Position numbers and translations under genes: made by a program
Notes under the pieces: generated by a model
What the model saw: the letters and a program-made list of their open reading frames with translations, nothing else
Told to the model about the DNA's origin: nothing
Database searches by the model: none
Part shown: positions 1 to 15,000 of the stretch, one piece after another
Layout of the letters: each line of letters opens with the position of its first letter
Numbering within the stretch: position 1 is the stretch's first letter
Source of the DNA: Dysidea avara
Lineage: Eukaryota > Porifera > Demospongiae > Dictyoceratida > Dysideidae
Length of the DNA stretch: 64,000 bases
Assembly (NCBI RefSeq): GCF_963678975.1
Contig: NC_089278.1
Location: forward strand, 9,017,479-9,081,478
Direction of reading: 5' to 3'

Positions 1-3000
1 GACATACATGGAATGATTACGGTAGGTCTATAAAAGTTCATACAATAAATCTGTTCACTGCAGTTGATCATCGGAGATTGTTGCAACAAGCCTGGCTCAC
101 ACTGTTCACAGGTTTCTGTCCCTACATGGAAGTGGACCACAAAAGTTGTAGCTCCAAGTCTGAGATGATCACCATGCGACAAAGGCTGTGGTTTACTCTT
201 CTCTTTAGGCTAATACAAGCATTCAATGTATGTTGAATTAACATTGAGCACATACCTCACTTAGCATGTTCTCATTGAGATGAGTACCATTACGACTACC
301 CAAGTCAGTGATAAAAAACAAATCCTCGTCATTATCAAATGTTATCTCAGCATGCACCTACCAATACACTCACAAGGTTATACATACAATTATAATTAAC
401 ATGTTTACTTTGCTGACTTCTAATTCAGGGATTTGAATGCTGCGAGGATCACTGACTTCTCTGCAAGTAAACACACAACAGTGTGTGATGACTAAAACGT
501 AATTGTCAAACATTATAGGCCTATGAATACTAAAGCAAGAGACACAATTCCCAGCAATTGCCTGTTAACATCAAGGGGATAAAAGAGATAAACACAGATT
601 AATAAAGTGGCTAGGTCATCTTGAAAACCTCCATCATAGGAACAAGGGCATATGTTGGCTTCCTGTATTGAGTGACAAACACTAAACTGATTACAAGAGA
701 GCCTAGAACACAATCCTTCTGTTAGCATGACAACTGACAGTAAACTAACAATACATGTACACCAGTGATGGAAGTATGATTATTATTGGGAAGTAAGCAT
801 GGATTCCTAATAAAATCATCCCATTTATATAATTTCTGTACTAAATTTGTTATATCTGAATGTAAACATAAATTAAAATGATTTATAAATTGTACTTAAT
901 TGTAAATATAAACCTTCCAAGCTGTAGCCCTTCTTTAGTAACAACATATAAACATCCAGGTTGTAGTTTGTGTGATTCTTTCACTATCAGCCTGATGCAA
1001 CGGTCCCACTGACTTTCTGGAGGAGCAGCTACGCCCACAGTATCTAAATACACAAACTAAGTCATACATTGTACACAAAGAAATTTTTAAAAACTTACCT
1101 TCAGTGCCACTCATTTCAGCCAAACAGTGTATCTTATACTGACCTTCTTCAGAGTCATAATAAAAATAAGCCCCAAACTGGGGATTGTAATAAAGTTGAC
1201 TCTCCTAGTGTAAGGCATAAAATCAAATCAACTGTGTACAAATCATATCGCCAAAATTGCTGATTGCTGGTAAATAGATACCCGTCACAATGACAACCAC
1301 CCAATAGGACAATACCAGATTAAATACCCATCGACAGCCAATTTGCCTGGCCTATTATGATGTGGGTGAAGTGTAAACACATGTACACAAGTAATTGTAT
1401 AGCATAGCCATTAGATCAGCAATATGCTTTTAAGTGCCATATTTGTCCGAGTACAGGTCCATAAAAACTGGAATACCTTTAACATGATACATTGGCATAC
1501 CATTTGAATTACCCCCACACCTACATACTCCCTTTCCCTACATCACAACTATAAAGCCCCACATGTCTCCTAGTAAAAGATCTTTGCCCTCCCTCCCTCC
1601 CTATTCCTCCTCCTTCATCCTGTCCTATTACCTGGTCATAGTACATCCCTGACTGTACATCATAGTAGAGACCCGAGTCAGCATCATATACAAATCCACA
1701 TTGCTGGGAAGCTTTGTCAGATACTTCTGCTATGCTGTCCAACAACTTTTGTGTGCTGTTCTCATCCTTGTTCTCACCAGAGGTATCAGCAATAACACCT
1801 GGAATTAATACAAGTACTTATATGGAGACGATACACCTAGTAAACATCAACGTAGGGGACAGACTTACATAAGACTACCGACAAAATTATATTTACACTG
1901 CACCATTCAAAAGATTCCATCATCAACTTGCTTTGTAACATTTTAAATTGCTATTGGCCTAACATGATCTAATTATAACTGTTTGCATACCAGCTATCAA
2001 CACAAATAATAATTAACACAAAGAGGCCAGTCAAATGCAGTCACATGTATTCAGACGGGGAAGAATACAGCAGTTGGAGCTTTTTAAAAACTTCCATGAA
2101 AAGGAAATGGGCTGGATCTGACTCTAGAGCTATTCCTGAAAGTGGAGAATCTTACAGAAAAAATGTCTCAGACATATAGTTTTTTATATAAAGTCCAGAT
2201 GTTATAATTGATGACGTCTCACAATTTAATGTAGTTTATTTCCACAGTTATGGGTGTTCTCAGGTCACCATGCAGTCTGATGTGACGTTCCCATTGTACT
2301 GACACTGACAATAGTTCATAAGTTTATAAACTCTAAACTCGACCTACCCACAAACATTCATATAAAAGTCACACTAAAAATAAAACTAATAAAGGATTAC
2401 CTAATAGAGAGAACATTTGATTTATTGTTAAATGCTGTGCACTCAAGAAGACAAGAATAATGATTAGCGGTTATCAAACAGCTATTTCCTTACATAACAC
2501 TTGTGTGTTCCATAAAGAATCTAGCCCTATGTGAGCTCAATTATCGGCTAGACCAAATCATTATGGATAATACCAGCATATAATCAAGTTACCGCTCAGT
2601 TCAGAATTGGCGGGAAAATGCATGCAGATGCTGGGATATGTAACAAACAATACAAATTAAATTAAGCACCTTAACCATGGAAACTGATTGATATTTTATT
2701 GACCTATTTACAAAATTTCCGTGTAATTGCATTAGCTATGAATATGGAGATGTTCTGAGTACACATGTAATTAGATGATCATAAGAAATCAATTAATTAA
2801 CTATTACTATGATTGAGTCTATGTAAATATCTTCAGGGAACATTGTCATGGATACCATCAATTTATGCTCGGTACCAGCTTATTACTGCTATCGTTATTG
2901 TGTCTTAATGACGACATATATGAATCTTATTCTCTTGTACTACATTTTTAGACTAACTAACAAATACAATTGAAAACATGAGTAGAATAGTAAACACATT

Positions 3001-6000
3001 ACACATAACAGTTTAACCGTTGCAAACACTCAAAATACTCAGGCCAATACTGTAATGAGTAAATAATTGGAGTAAACACATTCTTGCCCAAGACAAATGT
3101 TCGTACTGTCAAATAACATACAGCATACATGTGAAACGTAAGTGCTGCACATGCAAAAGAAATAGTCAATGCATGTATGGCTTTGCTGCAACAGTACACC
3201 ATAGTTATATAAAGTTATCAATGAATTTGTAATAAAGTGCCTTTGGCGTCAACATACAATTAAACTGCAATGACTTGTTTACACTACTAAAACTAACTCT
3301 GGAGTAAAATATTTAATTATAATGAAGTTAATGGTACATGTTAAAATACCAGTGAAATTTCACTTTTGTGTATATGTCTTACATTTCAGTGAGTTGGTGT
3401 TAGACACCCTACATCTAGTCTGGACTAAATAAAAGCAGAACTAATTTTACAGTAGAGAGAAAGGATTGGTAGATAGAGACATTACCCCACACATGTGGTG
3501 GGAGAACACGAATTAATTATACAAGAAGCCAGCCTGTGAGAGAAGCTTTAAGAAGAAAGTACCATAGAAATAGTTTGAAGGCTGATTTTAAATAAATTTG
3601 TCCTCTGAACAGCAAATTAGGGACCATGGTGTGTCCTGCTGCCTTGACACCCAAGTGTCATTAACAACACCAGATTTACGTCTCAAATATTGATTATATT
3701 TTGTTTCAACATTATTTGATTATATACTATAAACTAATGGCCGAGTGATTGCAGGGAGCTATTAATTTATAGTGTATATGCACAAAATATACACAAGACA
3801 GACGACTTTCTATGTCAGTGCTGAGGTCATAAGTCTCCATCATTATTCTGTTGAAAGCATCCTTGGTCTATGACCGTGGTACTATCCTCATAACATCTGA
3901 CACACATTGTAAATGACCATAGAGTGGCATAGACAGATGTCTGCGCCAAACCTGAATTAATTAAAGGATGTGGCCTTACAAAAAAAAGGTGTTGCAAAAT
4001 CAAATGGGGTTGTGTTGATATCAACTTTTAAGTAATGATACACTTGACATGTCACCAATAAGTTAGTAGCCCGGTACATGGCCTTTTATGGTCCTTTTTG
4101 TAAGGAAATGTGTCCCCTACTAATAGCTAATTGGGATGTTTTTGTTTGGAGAACGTAAATTAATAAAAGCTTCCAAAGTGGAAAACAATACAATAGACTG
4201 ATTTTGAGGTATTTTGTTGGCCCACATAAAGGGTTTAATTTAACAATTACTTTATATCTACCATCAAAGCATGAAATATTCCTAGCAACATCAAGACATT
4301 GTCTTTATTACATTGTTATAATAAAATAACCGCATGCCACCTGATTTCTCTATAGGATAGGCCGCATTGTTAGTGTAACTGATCTAACACAGCTGTTGTT
4401 TATCTTCCATTAATTCTTACATCTCTAACGCAATGTTACGATAGCAACAACCAGATCAAGTACAGTATACATAACTGGGTGTTGAATCCAAGATAGCGAC
4501 AAGCCAGCAATAGTATAATTACTAGTATATACTTCACCAGAGCCAGTTACTCCATCCAGCTACTAAGATTACTCAAGAACAAATACTCTATCCTATCCGG
4601 TGTACCATATCACACTGGGATAATCTTCAAATAATAAATTTAGATAATGTAACATTTTAAAATAAATTTGTTTTGATTTGTTTTGCATTATAGCTACCCT
4701 TTGGGCTTTGCCGATTAGACACAATACAAAAAAATATAAATAAATAAATACAACAAAATTAGCAATGATACATTTGGTTTGTTATCAAAATGTCATGCAT
4801 CATATACTGACAGCCTTTTTTACCAGACATATCCTGTATACTAAGGCTCTGCAAATTTTGGCAAATGTTGTAAAATAAAGCCAGTCCTCAGTAGCTAATG
4901 AAAATGACCATCCATTATATCTCACATTTCTTGATGCATTAAATGCCAAATGGCAATATTTTCATCCAGATAAAATTTATCCTTGAATATGCATTTGATT
5001 TCAGTAGGAGATTGACTCTATATTCAGTATACATTAGAAAATGGTCAAACTTCAGCATAGTTTGGGTACTTGTAACTAACCTTTGGTTCATAGTACTGTG
5101 TACCCAATCTGATCTTTGACTGGCTATACCACAGATACACGCAACCTATACATTAGATATGCTTTACTGGGATAATTAGAGGGTGGCCAGTAGAAGAATG
5201 ACAATAATAGTATATAGACATATGTAAGGGCTGGCTCCATATGGTCAATCCTTCCTTAACACTTTCATGCATGAATAATACTCAATGCTATCGGAACACA
5301 TAACTACAGTTACACGTATAGCTATTGAAAGCTAGCAGGTCATGAATGTGCTAAACTGTATGGTAACAACAAGCAAGTGATGAGCTTAGTAATACAATAA
5401 TCATCAAATAACAATTTCTTTAGTCATTACAAACTAATCATTACACTGGACCCACAACAATTATGAGCCAATCAAGGTATACTGTTTGCTATACTGCATT
5501 GGTAACTTATCGAATACAAGCTAAAATAAAAGTAATAACATTGTAATTTTCCCAGATGTTTACTAAAGTGCAAGAAGATGTAGAAACAATATATAGACAA
5601 TACAATGCTATCCTATTGGGAAAACAGATGTCACCTATTTGATTGAAATTCCTTTGATAAAAAGTTATCAGAGCAACACTTACAACTGGATAGTATCCAT
5701 GTCGGTTGTCAAGGTGAGAATTCTGTTTAGTCTGTTGTCTGGTCCCCATTTCTTGCATCACAGTTTATTTATTTATTTATTTTAACAGGTATAGCTACCA
5801 AAAGGAAGGACAGAAAGATTCGTTGGGTCTGTGTCTAAATTAATTATGTAATGTTGTTTATTAACAAATTTGTTTATTATAAGTGTTAAGGAAAGAAGAC
5901 TACCTCAATCTGTGATCATTATGAAGATAATATTGCAATGAACTAAAATCATCTTTTTGTTATTTTTATATTCGACTTCAAGTAAGTCTTCCTCTTGTAA

Positions 6001-9000
6001 TGGTATATGATTCATAATTTTTCTAGACTACATCTTGTAAGCAAAAGAATACAATTTAAATCTTAAAAATAATTTTAAATCTGTAAATATATATACTGAC
6101 ATTTTAAAGAAATCATTTTTGAAAACATGACCGAACTATAGCAGCATCAATATGGCTTTTAGCCGACCAATAATATCAAGCCGATAAACAAAGCCGATCC
6201 AATATATTAGTTTTCTCTAACAATTTGCACTCTAAATTTATTACAAAGTGACAGCGTGGGACTTGAGCATTGCTTATCTGCTGCTTGTATACACATGTTG
6301 TTGATGCGATAAAACAAAACCAATATAGGCCGAAAACTGATAGTTGATCTGAATATTGGTACACTTTTAAAATCTAACGTTTCTTAAATGTAACTTCTAT
6401 TAGATTTATGGTTCATTATGGTTCATTATTTATAGGCTCAGGAAAGATAAATCCTGTTACAGCAACAAATGAAATTTCACATATTTCTAAGAATGCATAT
6501 TTAATTGCCAGATAGCTACACATTTTACCACTAAAAGTTTTGAACAGTGAAAATAGAAGCCAACATAACAGCAACCGCCTAAATTGAGAATATAATTAAG
6601 AATATTCTTGGCAGGGATTTCACCAACTTGATGAGAGAAACACATAATAAATAACACCTGTAATGTCCAGTCTAATTTATGCACTACTGTCTAAAAGTAT
6701 ACAAATAATTATTATTGTTTACACATGATAGAATGTTGAGTTAATAAAACAATCCCTTCCTATGACCAATTGACCAATAACTAGCTTCTGTTTCTAATAC
6801 TCACCTTGATTAGTTTGACCAGCTTGGATGCTAGCTTGACTGCTGGTTTGGCTAGCTTGACCAACTTGGCTAGTTTGATGGCTGATCAGAGTATGAAACT
6901 GACCAGTGTTCTAAAACAACACACAAGACAGATTTATACTTGTAAAACCCTTCAAGGGCAGATTATTAATCACATTATAACAATTACATTAATTTGTTAT
7001 AACATGCAACTGATATGAAAAGTTCAGAGAATTACTATCTCTACATGTATACCCTTGCATTTTTACAAATTGCACCTTTTTATTAGAATGTATATTTATC
7101 TAATTATTGAAAATTTTGTGGTGATATATTCTAGCTGCTCTCCACTAGTATTATAGACATTCACTAAATAATTTTCAGACAAGACAAATATTTCACCCCT
7201 ACAGTGAAACATGTATGATAAACTGCTCAGCAACATCTCACATAATTGTAATCAGTGACAATGTCTTCATTTCCCCTTGTTATCATTGTTTATTTCAACT
7301 AAAACTGTTTGTCTTCCTTGTAGTGCTGTTGGACTAATTTGAGATCATCTATTAAAGGTGTACAAATGGTCATGACTATACCAAAGGACGTGGACATGAC
7401 ATTCGATGACAGTGCCAGAGAGAAAGCTAACAAGGAACTAACTAATTTACACAGCCAAGTGGCTCCATGACCACACTGACATTGTGATACATCAAACCCT
7501 GGGCTAACAAAACAAGTGAAATATTATTTTATGAAAAATTCATCTAGTTAAAATAACACCATAAATATATTGGGTTATTCAATTAAATAATTAAATTGTT
7601 TCTGAAATCATCACAGAAAATTCACTGAAATGTTTACAATTAGCAGTACTTGGCAAATGACTAAAATTACCCTATATCCAGGTAAGGTTATTCATGTCTA
7701 GAAGGCCAATGAATGTATACACATATATAGTCAAATGAAATACAATGTTATCAAAATTCCTGATGGTCTCCATTCAAGTCTATAAATCCTTTCTGCCTTT
7801 TTGTGTTTGAATACTAAAAACTGTGATGTTTTAACTAACTTACTGAGGCTGTTTGCATGCCTGTCCAGTAAAATAAAAACCTAATTATTAGATTTAACAA
7901 AATTGACCATATTACTATTATTATTATTTACCATTACTGTGCAAACTTCACTCAGTGAAGGCTGTGCACAGGAAAAAAAAAATCACATACAATATAAAGC
8001 TATCTAATTACATTTAAAAGAGTCAGTTGAATTACTATTCACAGTTTCTTCAGGAAGCTGATTCCATGCGGGGATAGTTTTGACAAAATGAATGCTTGCT
8101 AGAATTTTTCCAAAGCTATTTCTAACAGTTTTGGAATTACCATTTATATATGTTGTGGAATTAGATGCTCCCTTGGATCATTCTCTACATTGAAATGCTG
8201 TATGTATATGTATATGTGCATGTGCATGTGATATTGACATACTCATACTTGAGTCATTTACAGCTAGTGTACAAACACCCAAAGGTTGATGTCATGAATA
8301 ATTAATCATAAACTTCAAAAAAAAAAAAAAAAAAATGTTGATTAACTAGGGTTGTTGTTCCAGGAATTAATAGTGTCAGGAAAGAAGGTAAAAAGTTAAT
8401 CACGCATGGCTGGTAATTGTTTGAATCTTCTTCATGTGGCCTCTTATGATGGGTTGTTAAGTATTCGTTAACTTGTTAGCATAATGTATTAAAACTGTAA
8501 CACAATAAGCTCCTGGTTTCATTCATAACCTCCCTTGTATATTAATTGTATTTTACATGATAGACCTAGCTTTATGCATTTCAAGGTGTTTTGTAATTGT
8601 TACTTGACATTTACATCATTTGTTCTGATTGCCCAGTGTATAACAATTAATTCAGCCTTACTATAATATAGCTTAACTATTTCATGCATGCATAAACAAT
8701 GTATTATATAAACTTTTTACGGCAGATGCTTTCAATATTTCAAATCAAGTTACACAAATCCACTTCTATAGATAATTATGATTCTTAATAGTCAATACCT
8801 ACTATGCTGTCATTTGACATTCAAGGAACAGTCAGCTACCATGGAAGGTTTTCATTAGTTTCTTCCTATTACGCCCATGTCACACCACAAGGGTAGTCAT
8901 GGTCAAGAAACTTTTGTACAAATTACATGACCCAACAATGATTTTTGTACACTACCAACTCTGACGAGATAAAAATTTTTTAATGACCATACCTGGTCAC

Positions 9001-12000
9001 TGATATCATCTTTATTAATCTTTTTGTCATATAACTTAAACATAAGCATGGAGAATACAGTATGAGGTGGTGATGCTAAGAGATTAATTCAGCATGAGGT
9101 AAAGCCAAGTGTGTATTAGTCTTGAGACACCTCCAAGTACAGTATTTTTAGTGCACACAAGCGTAGGTGGTGTTTTAGATACATTGAGTCATCTGTATCT
9201 GCTCAGTTATCCATTGTATGGGCAGATACAATACTTATATGGTCAACCACCAGAACTACCCATATAGGCAGATATATATGCAAATTTAGCTGGCAGGACC
9301 TAGCCTATGCCTTCTCTCCATGGGGAGATAGATGTACCTGGAAAGAGTCAGGAGAATTCATTACTGAACCACCTCTCCTAGAGCTTGTGATTCACTACAT
9401 CTTCCTCTATGCTCACATCTTGTTGACAGTCTCGAGGGCAGGTCAGAGGTGGTTCCACAAGGATGATAAGTGTGACATCAATTCCTCTACTGACATCAGA
9501 AATTACAACTAACAAACAACAGTGGATGAAAATTTAAACTAGCTTCTTGCTCTATGTATGTACTATTACTCCCACCTAGACTACTTTTTTATCCACTATC
9601 TTAATGCAGTCGGCTAGCTAATTGTCTGAGGTACAGTGTATTTCCTAATAAGGAAAATAACTACTCATGATAGAGAAAACTATTTGTGGCCAGAGCGATG
9701 ACTAATTGTTAAGCACCTATAGCATCGGAATGTGCTATGAATATCACTATTAGGCATAACAACTTACTATATACATATTACATAGGCACTAGTTCTTCGT
9801 TTGCTACTAGTAACTGATCATGGATTCCTCTATAAAGTTATAATACATTATGAAAAGACTTAATTGTAATACATTTATTACCGAATTAGCACAAGCCAAT
9901 ATGGCATGTGCCATTTCAACACTTTAGAGACACTATAAACCAGCAGCCATATAATATACAGCCCCTGATTTTAAAAGGGATACTATACAAAGCCATACAA
10001 AATAGAAGGAATATTTTTGACGACTATTTCTGTTAAGTGTTTCTCAAACTATCATTAGCAAGGCTTCAGCTTACATTGTTTTTAAGCCCGCAAGTGAGTA
10101 TACTTCTAAGGAATGCGTACTTGTAAGGAGTGCATGCTTATGTACCCAAAACTTATTAAGCTGCATAGCCAGCCTTGTCTAACTCCATTAGACTAAAACC
10201 ATATACCAGGAGAAAGTGTATTCAATGGGCTACTTGGTAACCACTGTAACAACAGGCGCTCGCTTATCATGAAGTGGCCATGAGTTCATAACATAAACTC
10301 CCTTACTTTATATTATGGAGAATACCACTACCTAAAGTTTGTACAGATAGTGGCAACAGAGATTGTTTTACTTTATACGACATGGTTTGATATTGAATGG
10401 TGAATTGAACAGATAAGATATAGACTTTTTAAAATGTATCAATATTTTTTAAATAGGTTTGCATTGCGTGCTTAATTGAAAGCTTATCATAGCAAAAAAC
10501 CAAGACATCGCATCATTTCACATTGTTGTAGATTCTGCAGCTAGTTATGATTTGAAAGTTACAGCCACACAAGAAAGCCAATATATTGGCATACATGGGA
10601 TTAAGGGTTAAAAGCAGTAGTGCCACAGTGTGGTTATGTACTCTATGGCATACAAAGTGAGTGATATTAATCATAACGAGGGTAGTCAAGATAAAGAAAA
10701 AAAGGAATTTGATGTATGCACTTGATAGAGACTGAATTAACATGATAAAACATATTCAATACCTGACACTTTAGATATGCAAAAGTGCATTATATTTCCT
10801 AGTAGGTTTGATTACTATCAATGCCTTCAATGGAGTGGTTGTTATAATGGGAACTCCTGAGATATTGTTCAAACACCTCTAGATATAGTAATAGATGTTC
10901 TGGAAAGTAGTGTGTACCAAGACAGGGGACCCTCCAAGAACAATAGCACATTACAGGTGATATGGTAATCACGTTGCTGTTTTTTTTTTACATTAAAACT
11001 CTAGTCAAATAGTCCTAGGGGTGACTTGATCCCTTGCAATCCACACCACAGTCAGAATCCAAAATACCCTCTGCATTGCTTACATTTATAATGTATCAAG
11101 TGATAATTATTGGACTGGCAACAGTGGAAGTCAAGAGACAGATCCCTCCAAGAGCAGGTCTGTCACATAAACTGCCTGGAACTCAGGCAGGAAAGACTGC
11201 AACAAGATCCTACACCCACTGGGTTATGGGGCTATTATTTAGAGCCCAAAAACAGACATTGTGTGCCATTGCTACTTAGGAATTGAATGAGCCTGAATTC
11301 CTTAAAAGTCTGTATCTATAAGGCACCAACGGTGCAAATTAGCTGACAGTATCACATAAGTATTCTAGTTGTCTCCCGTGGAATTTTGAGAAAGTGTAGC
11401 TCTGTAGAATTCTGACAGTTGGATCAGCTTGTCCTGGGGGCAGGAAACCCACTAGGTATGTCACTTCAAGCTTCCTTCTTCATCCTCCACATGGATACAA
11501 CCAAGTGTTACATGACTCTTGATACAGAGATAGTATTGACTCTCATGATTGTTTCTGAACATTGCAATGTTGAGATGTGTATTACACATGTGTATAAAAT
11601 GGTGGCACATACTGTTGTGAAAGAATTCAGTCTGGAAAACAAGCCTATACTTCTGAGACAGTTCATTGTGTGAATAAATCTTACTGGTTTAAATGCTTAC
11701 CTAACAATTTCACCTTACAATTATTTAGCTAAAATAAATAATCTGTGCATATACGATGCTATTGATGTTATAATATCATGATAGGTATCATAATCGTGAG
11801 ATCATAAAATCATGAAAGTAACAAAATTTCACAATTGCTCAGCCCTGGATACAGCCTTTTGCAATGTAGTCAGGTTCACTATGTCAAAAAATATACTTCC
11901 GCTCAAATTTTAGCCAACCTATACACTTTTGGACTGAAAATCAATGTTTACATTTGCACAGATTCCTGCAAGGTCAGCATTTCAAAATGACAGCTAATAA

Positions 12001-15000
12001 AATAAGAAAATTCTAGTATATCAAGTTAAATTTGACAAAAGTTTAATAAATGAACTCAACAAATTCTCTGGTGACATTTTTACACCTCTTTTCATTAGAG
12101 GTGAGACAGTTAAACATGAAAGTTTTTACAAAGGGAATAGAAGAACGTCTATTATACTACAATAATTTAGGAATAATTTATAGTGAAAAGAATTAATGAA
12201 TATTCTGGATTATTTGGAGTATAACTGGTGCAAAGTATAATTTGACTTCTACTAAAACAGTTCAAACCTAAAAACAGCTGAAAATTTAGATGCTCTAATA
12301 GAGCAGTCGCTTAAAGGCAGTCAACTTTTGAGCCCTTTTTTTTTTTGCTAATGTGCTTACGTATGTTTGGAATAATTAGCAGTAGATGAATTTTGAAAGA
12401 ATTTTCATTTTAAAAGTAATTGGAATTAACTCTCTCCTAAAAGGGAAGTTTCCTTTTTACATAAACAATGAATTCACCATGATCACCAAGAGCAATTTTA
12501 TGCACCAGATAGACATGCACCAACAAGTTAAAATTGATACATGATCTTGAAAATTAGTATCCACTGTTACCTAACTGTTAATCCAATGTAAATTTCCTTT
12601 CCAGTGACAGAATGAATTACCATCTTTAAATAATCCAAATATTGCCATTGTTGATGGAGTGATTCTTATCCAGAAGATGACAAAGATCTAGCCAAGATGT
12701 TTTTAATGACAGGCTTACAAGTAATTGCTCCATGCTAAAATGCTGGTGCTATTGCAACGATTTACCTTACACAGAACTGTGTGTTGTGTGGTACAGATGC
12801 ACAAGTGATGGAGACTTATACATACAAGTAGAAGGAAAAATGAAAAAATTTAAAGTTGGGTTACGATAAAAAAAGTAAAGAAACAAGGGAATTGCTAAAA
12901 AGTAGTGAAAGAAGATAAGTTGCCTATACATCTACAGATATACTAGTGGACATTTAATCCCTATACTTCATTCAGTCTACCATGACTGAATTAGGGATTA
13001 AATGTCCACTGCAGTATATAGGCAACCTCTCTTGTTCACTACTGTATTAGACTGAAGTATAGGGATTAAATGTAGGACTAACATAATTATGACTGGTGAA
13101 CTAGCGCATATACTGCATCAAAGGAAGAAGGGCACTTGGAAAACCATATACCTGGACACACGCCCCAACTATCAATTATGTAGCAAAAAGGGAGGTAGCC
13201 ATTACGATTCATTTTCAGCTATGCTTTTCACACAGCGTTGCAAACAAAGAACAGCGTGAGAAGTGTCTCAACTATCAATCATATTGCTATGGAAAATACC
13301 AGCGATAAGCTAACACAGCCACAGTTAAGCCGTATCACGTTATATAGCGTGAATTGACACCTTGCATTGTCAGTGAAGAGAACTGAGGACAAAGGCAAGC
13401 CCATGATGCATGTATTGTACATCTGCAAATTATGCTTGGCTGTCAGTCAGTCAGCGTAAAATTCTATTGAATAGAAAAAATGTAAAATGCTATAGAAATT
13501 TTGTTGGAAGAGTTTGGGGTTAGTCTAAAGTTTTGAGCTTGGCTGTGTCTAGCCAATGTCATGAAGGGAAATTGAGACTGGTTTTAGGGTGATATTTTGA
13601 ACTGGAAAAGCTCAATTCTGCATGATCCCTAATATATAGTACTATCATACTGTAAATAAATACATCGAAAATGACAACAGCGACAGTGCTGATGATTGTT
13701 AGGTTTATATCTTTGAATTAACTGTAATAGATATAAATACATGTATATGTACATACGTACATAGCCGTGATGTCTTTATACATAGCTGTACCCTACATCT
13801 CAATGTTAATAATTCACTTATTCACTTTATTTCATGCAATAACTATTTGCCAAATAAAGTTTCTTAGCATTTTAGAGGATTCTATATGGGTGTGAGAACA
13901 TAGAAATAGTGTTTGTTGCAATTCTCTGTCAATAAGAGGCTGATATGGAGAAATTTGCATCATATGGACTGCTATTTTCAAACTGCTAATTAACTAACAT
14001 GTAGGTATCTGTTTAAATGTAAGCATTGATCTCCATGCTCTAAGCTTTCTAATAATAATTATGTAGGCCCATAAATTTTGAACAGTTATCTTTGACATAG
14101 TAAACTGCATGCTACCAACTGGTACATGCAAAAGTGCTCTTGGATCTGGTCAGGGTGAAATCATAGTTGCCAATTGCTAATAGAGGATATGCACTGCCGA
14201 ATACATTCTAATGAACACGTGATTTTTTCATACGTCATGACGGTGAACAGAATGCGAATCGATTCATTACATGGATGGTAGATCAGTTACGAGCAATTCT
14301 TACTAAGTGACATATCCTTCTGCCTAAGTAGTACATCCGGCGAGAAGAAGCAGGCCCGTGGCTTTAGTGGCGAGTTCCAGTTCGAACATTCATTCACTGC
14401 CCATACCTTTATATGAGTTTTTCGTGGCCTTGTGGTAATCGTTCACGACAACAGAAAGCCTGCTTGTAGCTTAAAAGGCGAGTTATACTTCGAGCCGCAT
14501 TCACTACCCAGTACTTTTATATGGAATTTTCGTAAATCTTCGATAGTCGTTCACCGTCAACTTTTTTTGGAAGCACCGCACCGCTGATCATTTTTCGTTC
14601 GAATAATATAGCATGCATATCCTCTATTAACAAAGTTCCTTTTAAGAGAGAATACTTTATGCAAATTACAATTATTCTTTTAAACCTAGTATTAGCCAGT
14701 CTCCTAAAATTTATGCCTAACATAAACACACTAGCTAGGAGTTTCATAATAGTGACTGCTACATTAGCAATATGGACTCAAAGTTGACTGCTTTATTAGA
14801 GTATGCGACTGCTCTATTAGAGTAACTCAATTTTTCTGCTGTTTTTAGGCTTGAACTGTTTCAGTGAAAGCCAAACTTGTACTTTGCTCCAGTTATACAT
14901 AGGTCTCATTAAATTAACAATTCTTTTCGCTTAGTACTATTCTTGAGTTATTGCAGCATAATGGATGTTCTTCTATTCCGTTTGCATGATTAACTATCAC

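Noticed and set aside
5689-5752. Possible extra AGGF1 exon (ends HGYYPV before a GTAAGT)
   Set aside because: Including it breaks the phase into the next exon, while skipping it gives a continuous frame; its acceptor lacks a pyrimidine tract.
11034-11673. Two short forward open frames (81 and 84 codons)
   Set aside because: No motif, no supporting neighbours; lengths are within chance for this base composition.
12600-12700. Transposase-like words (NIAIVDGVILIQK)
   Set aside because: Too short and isolated to assign to any family.
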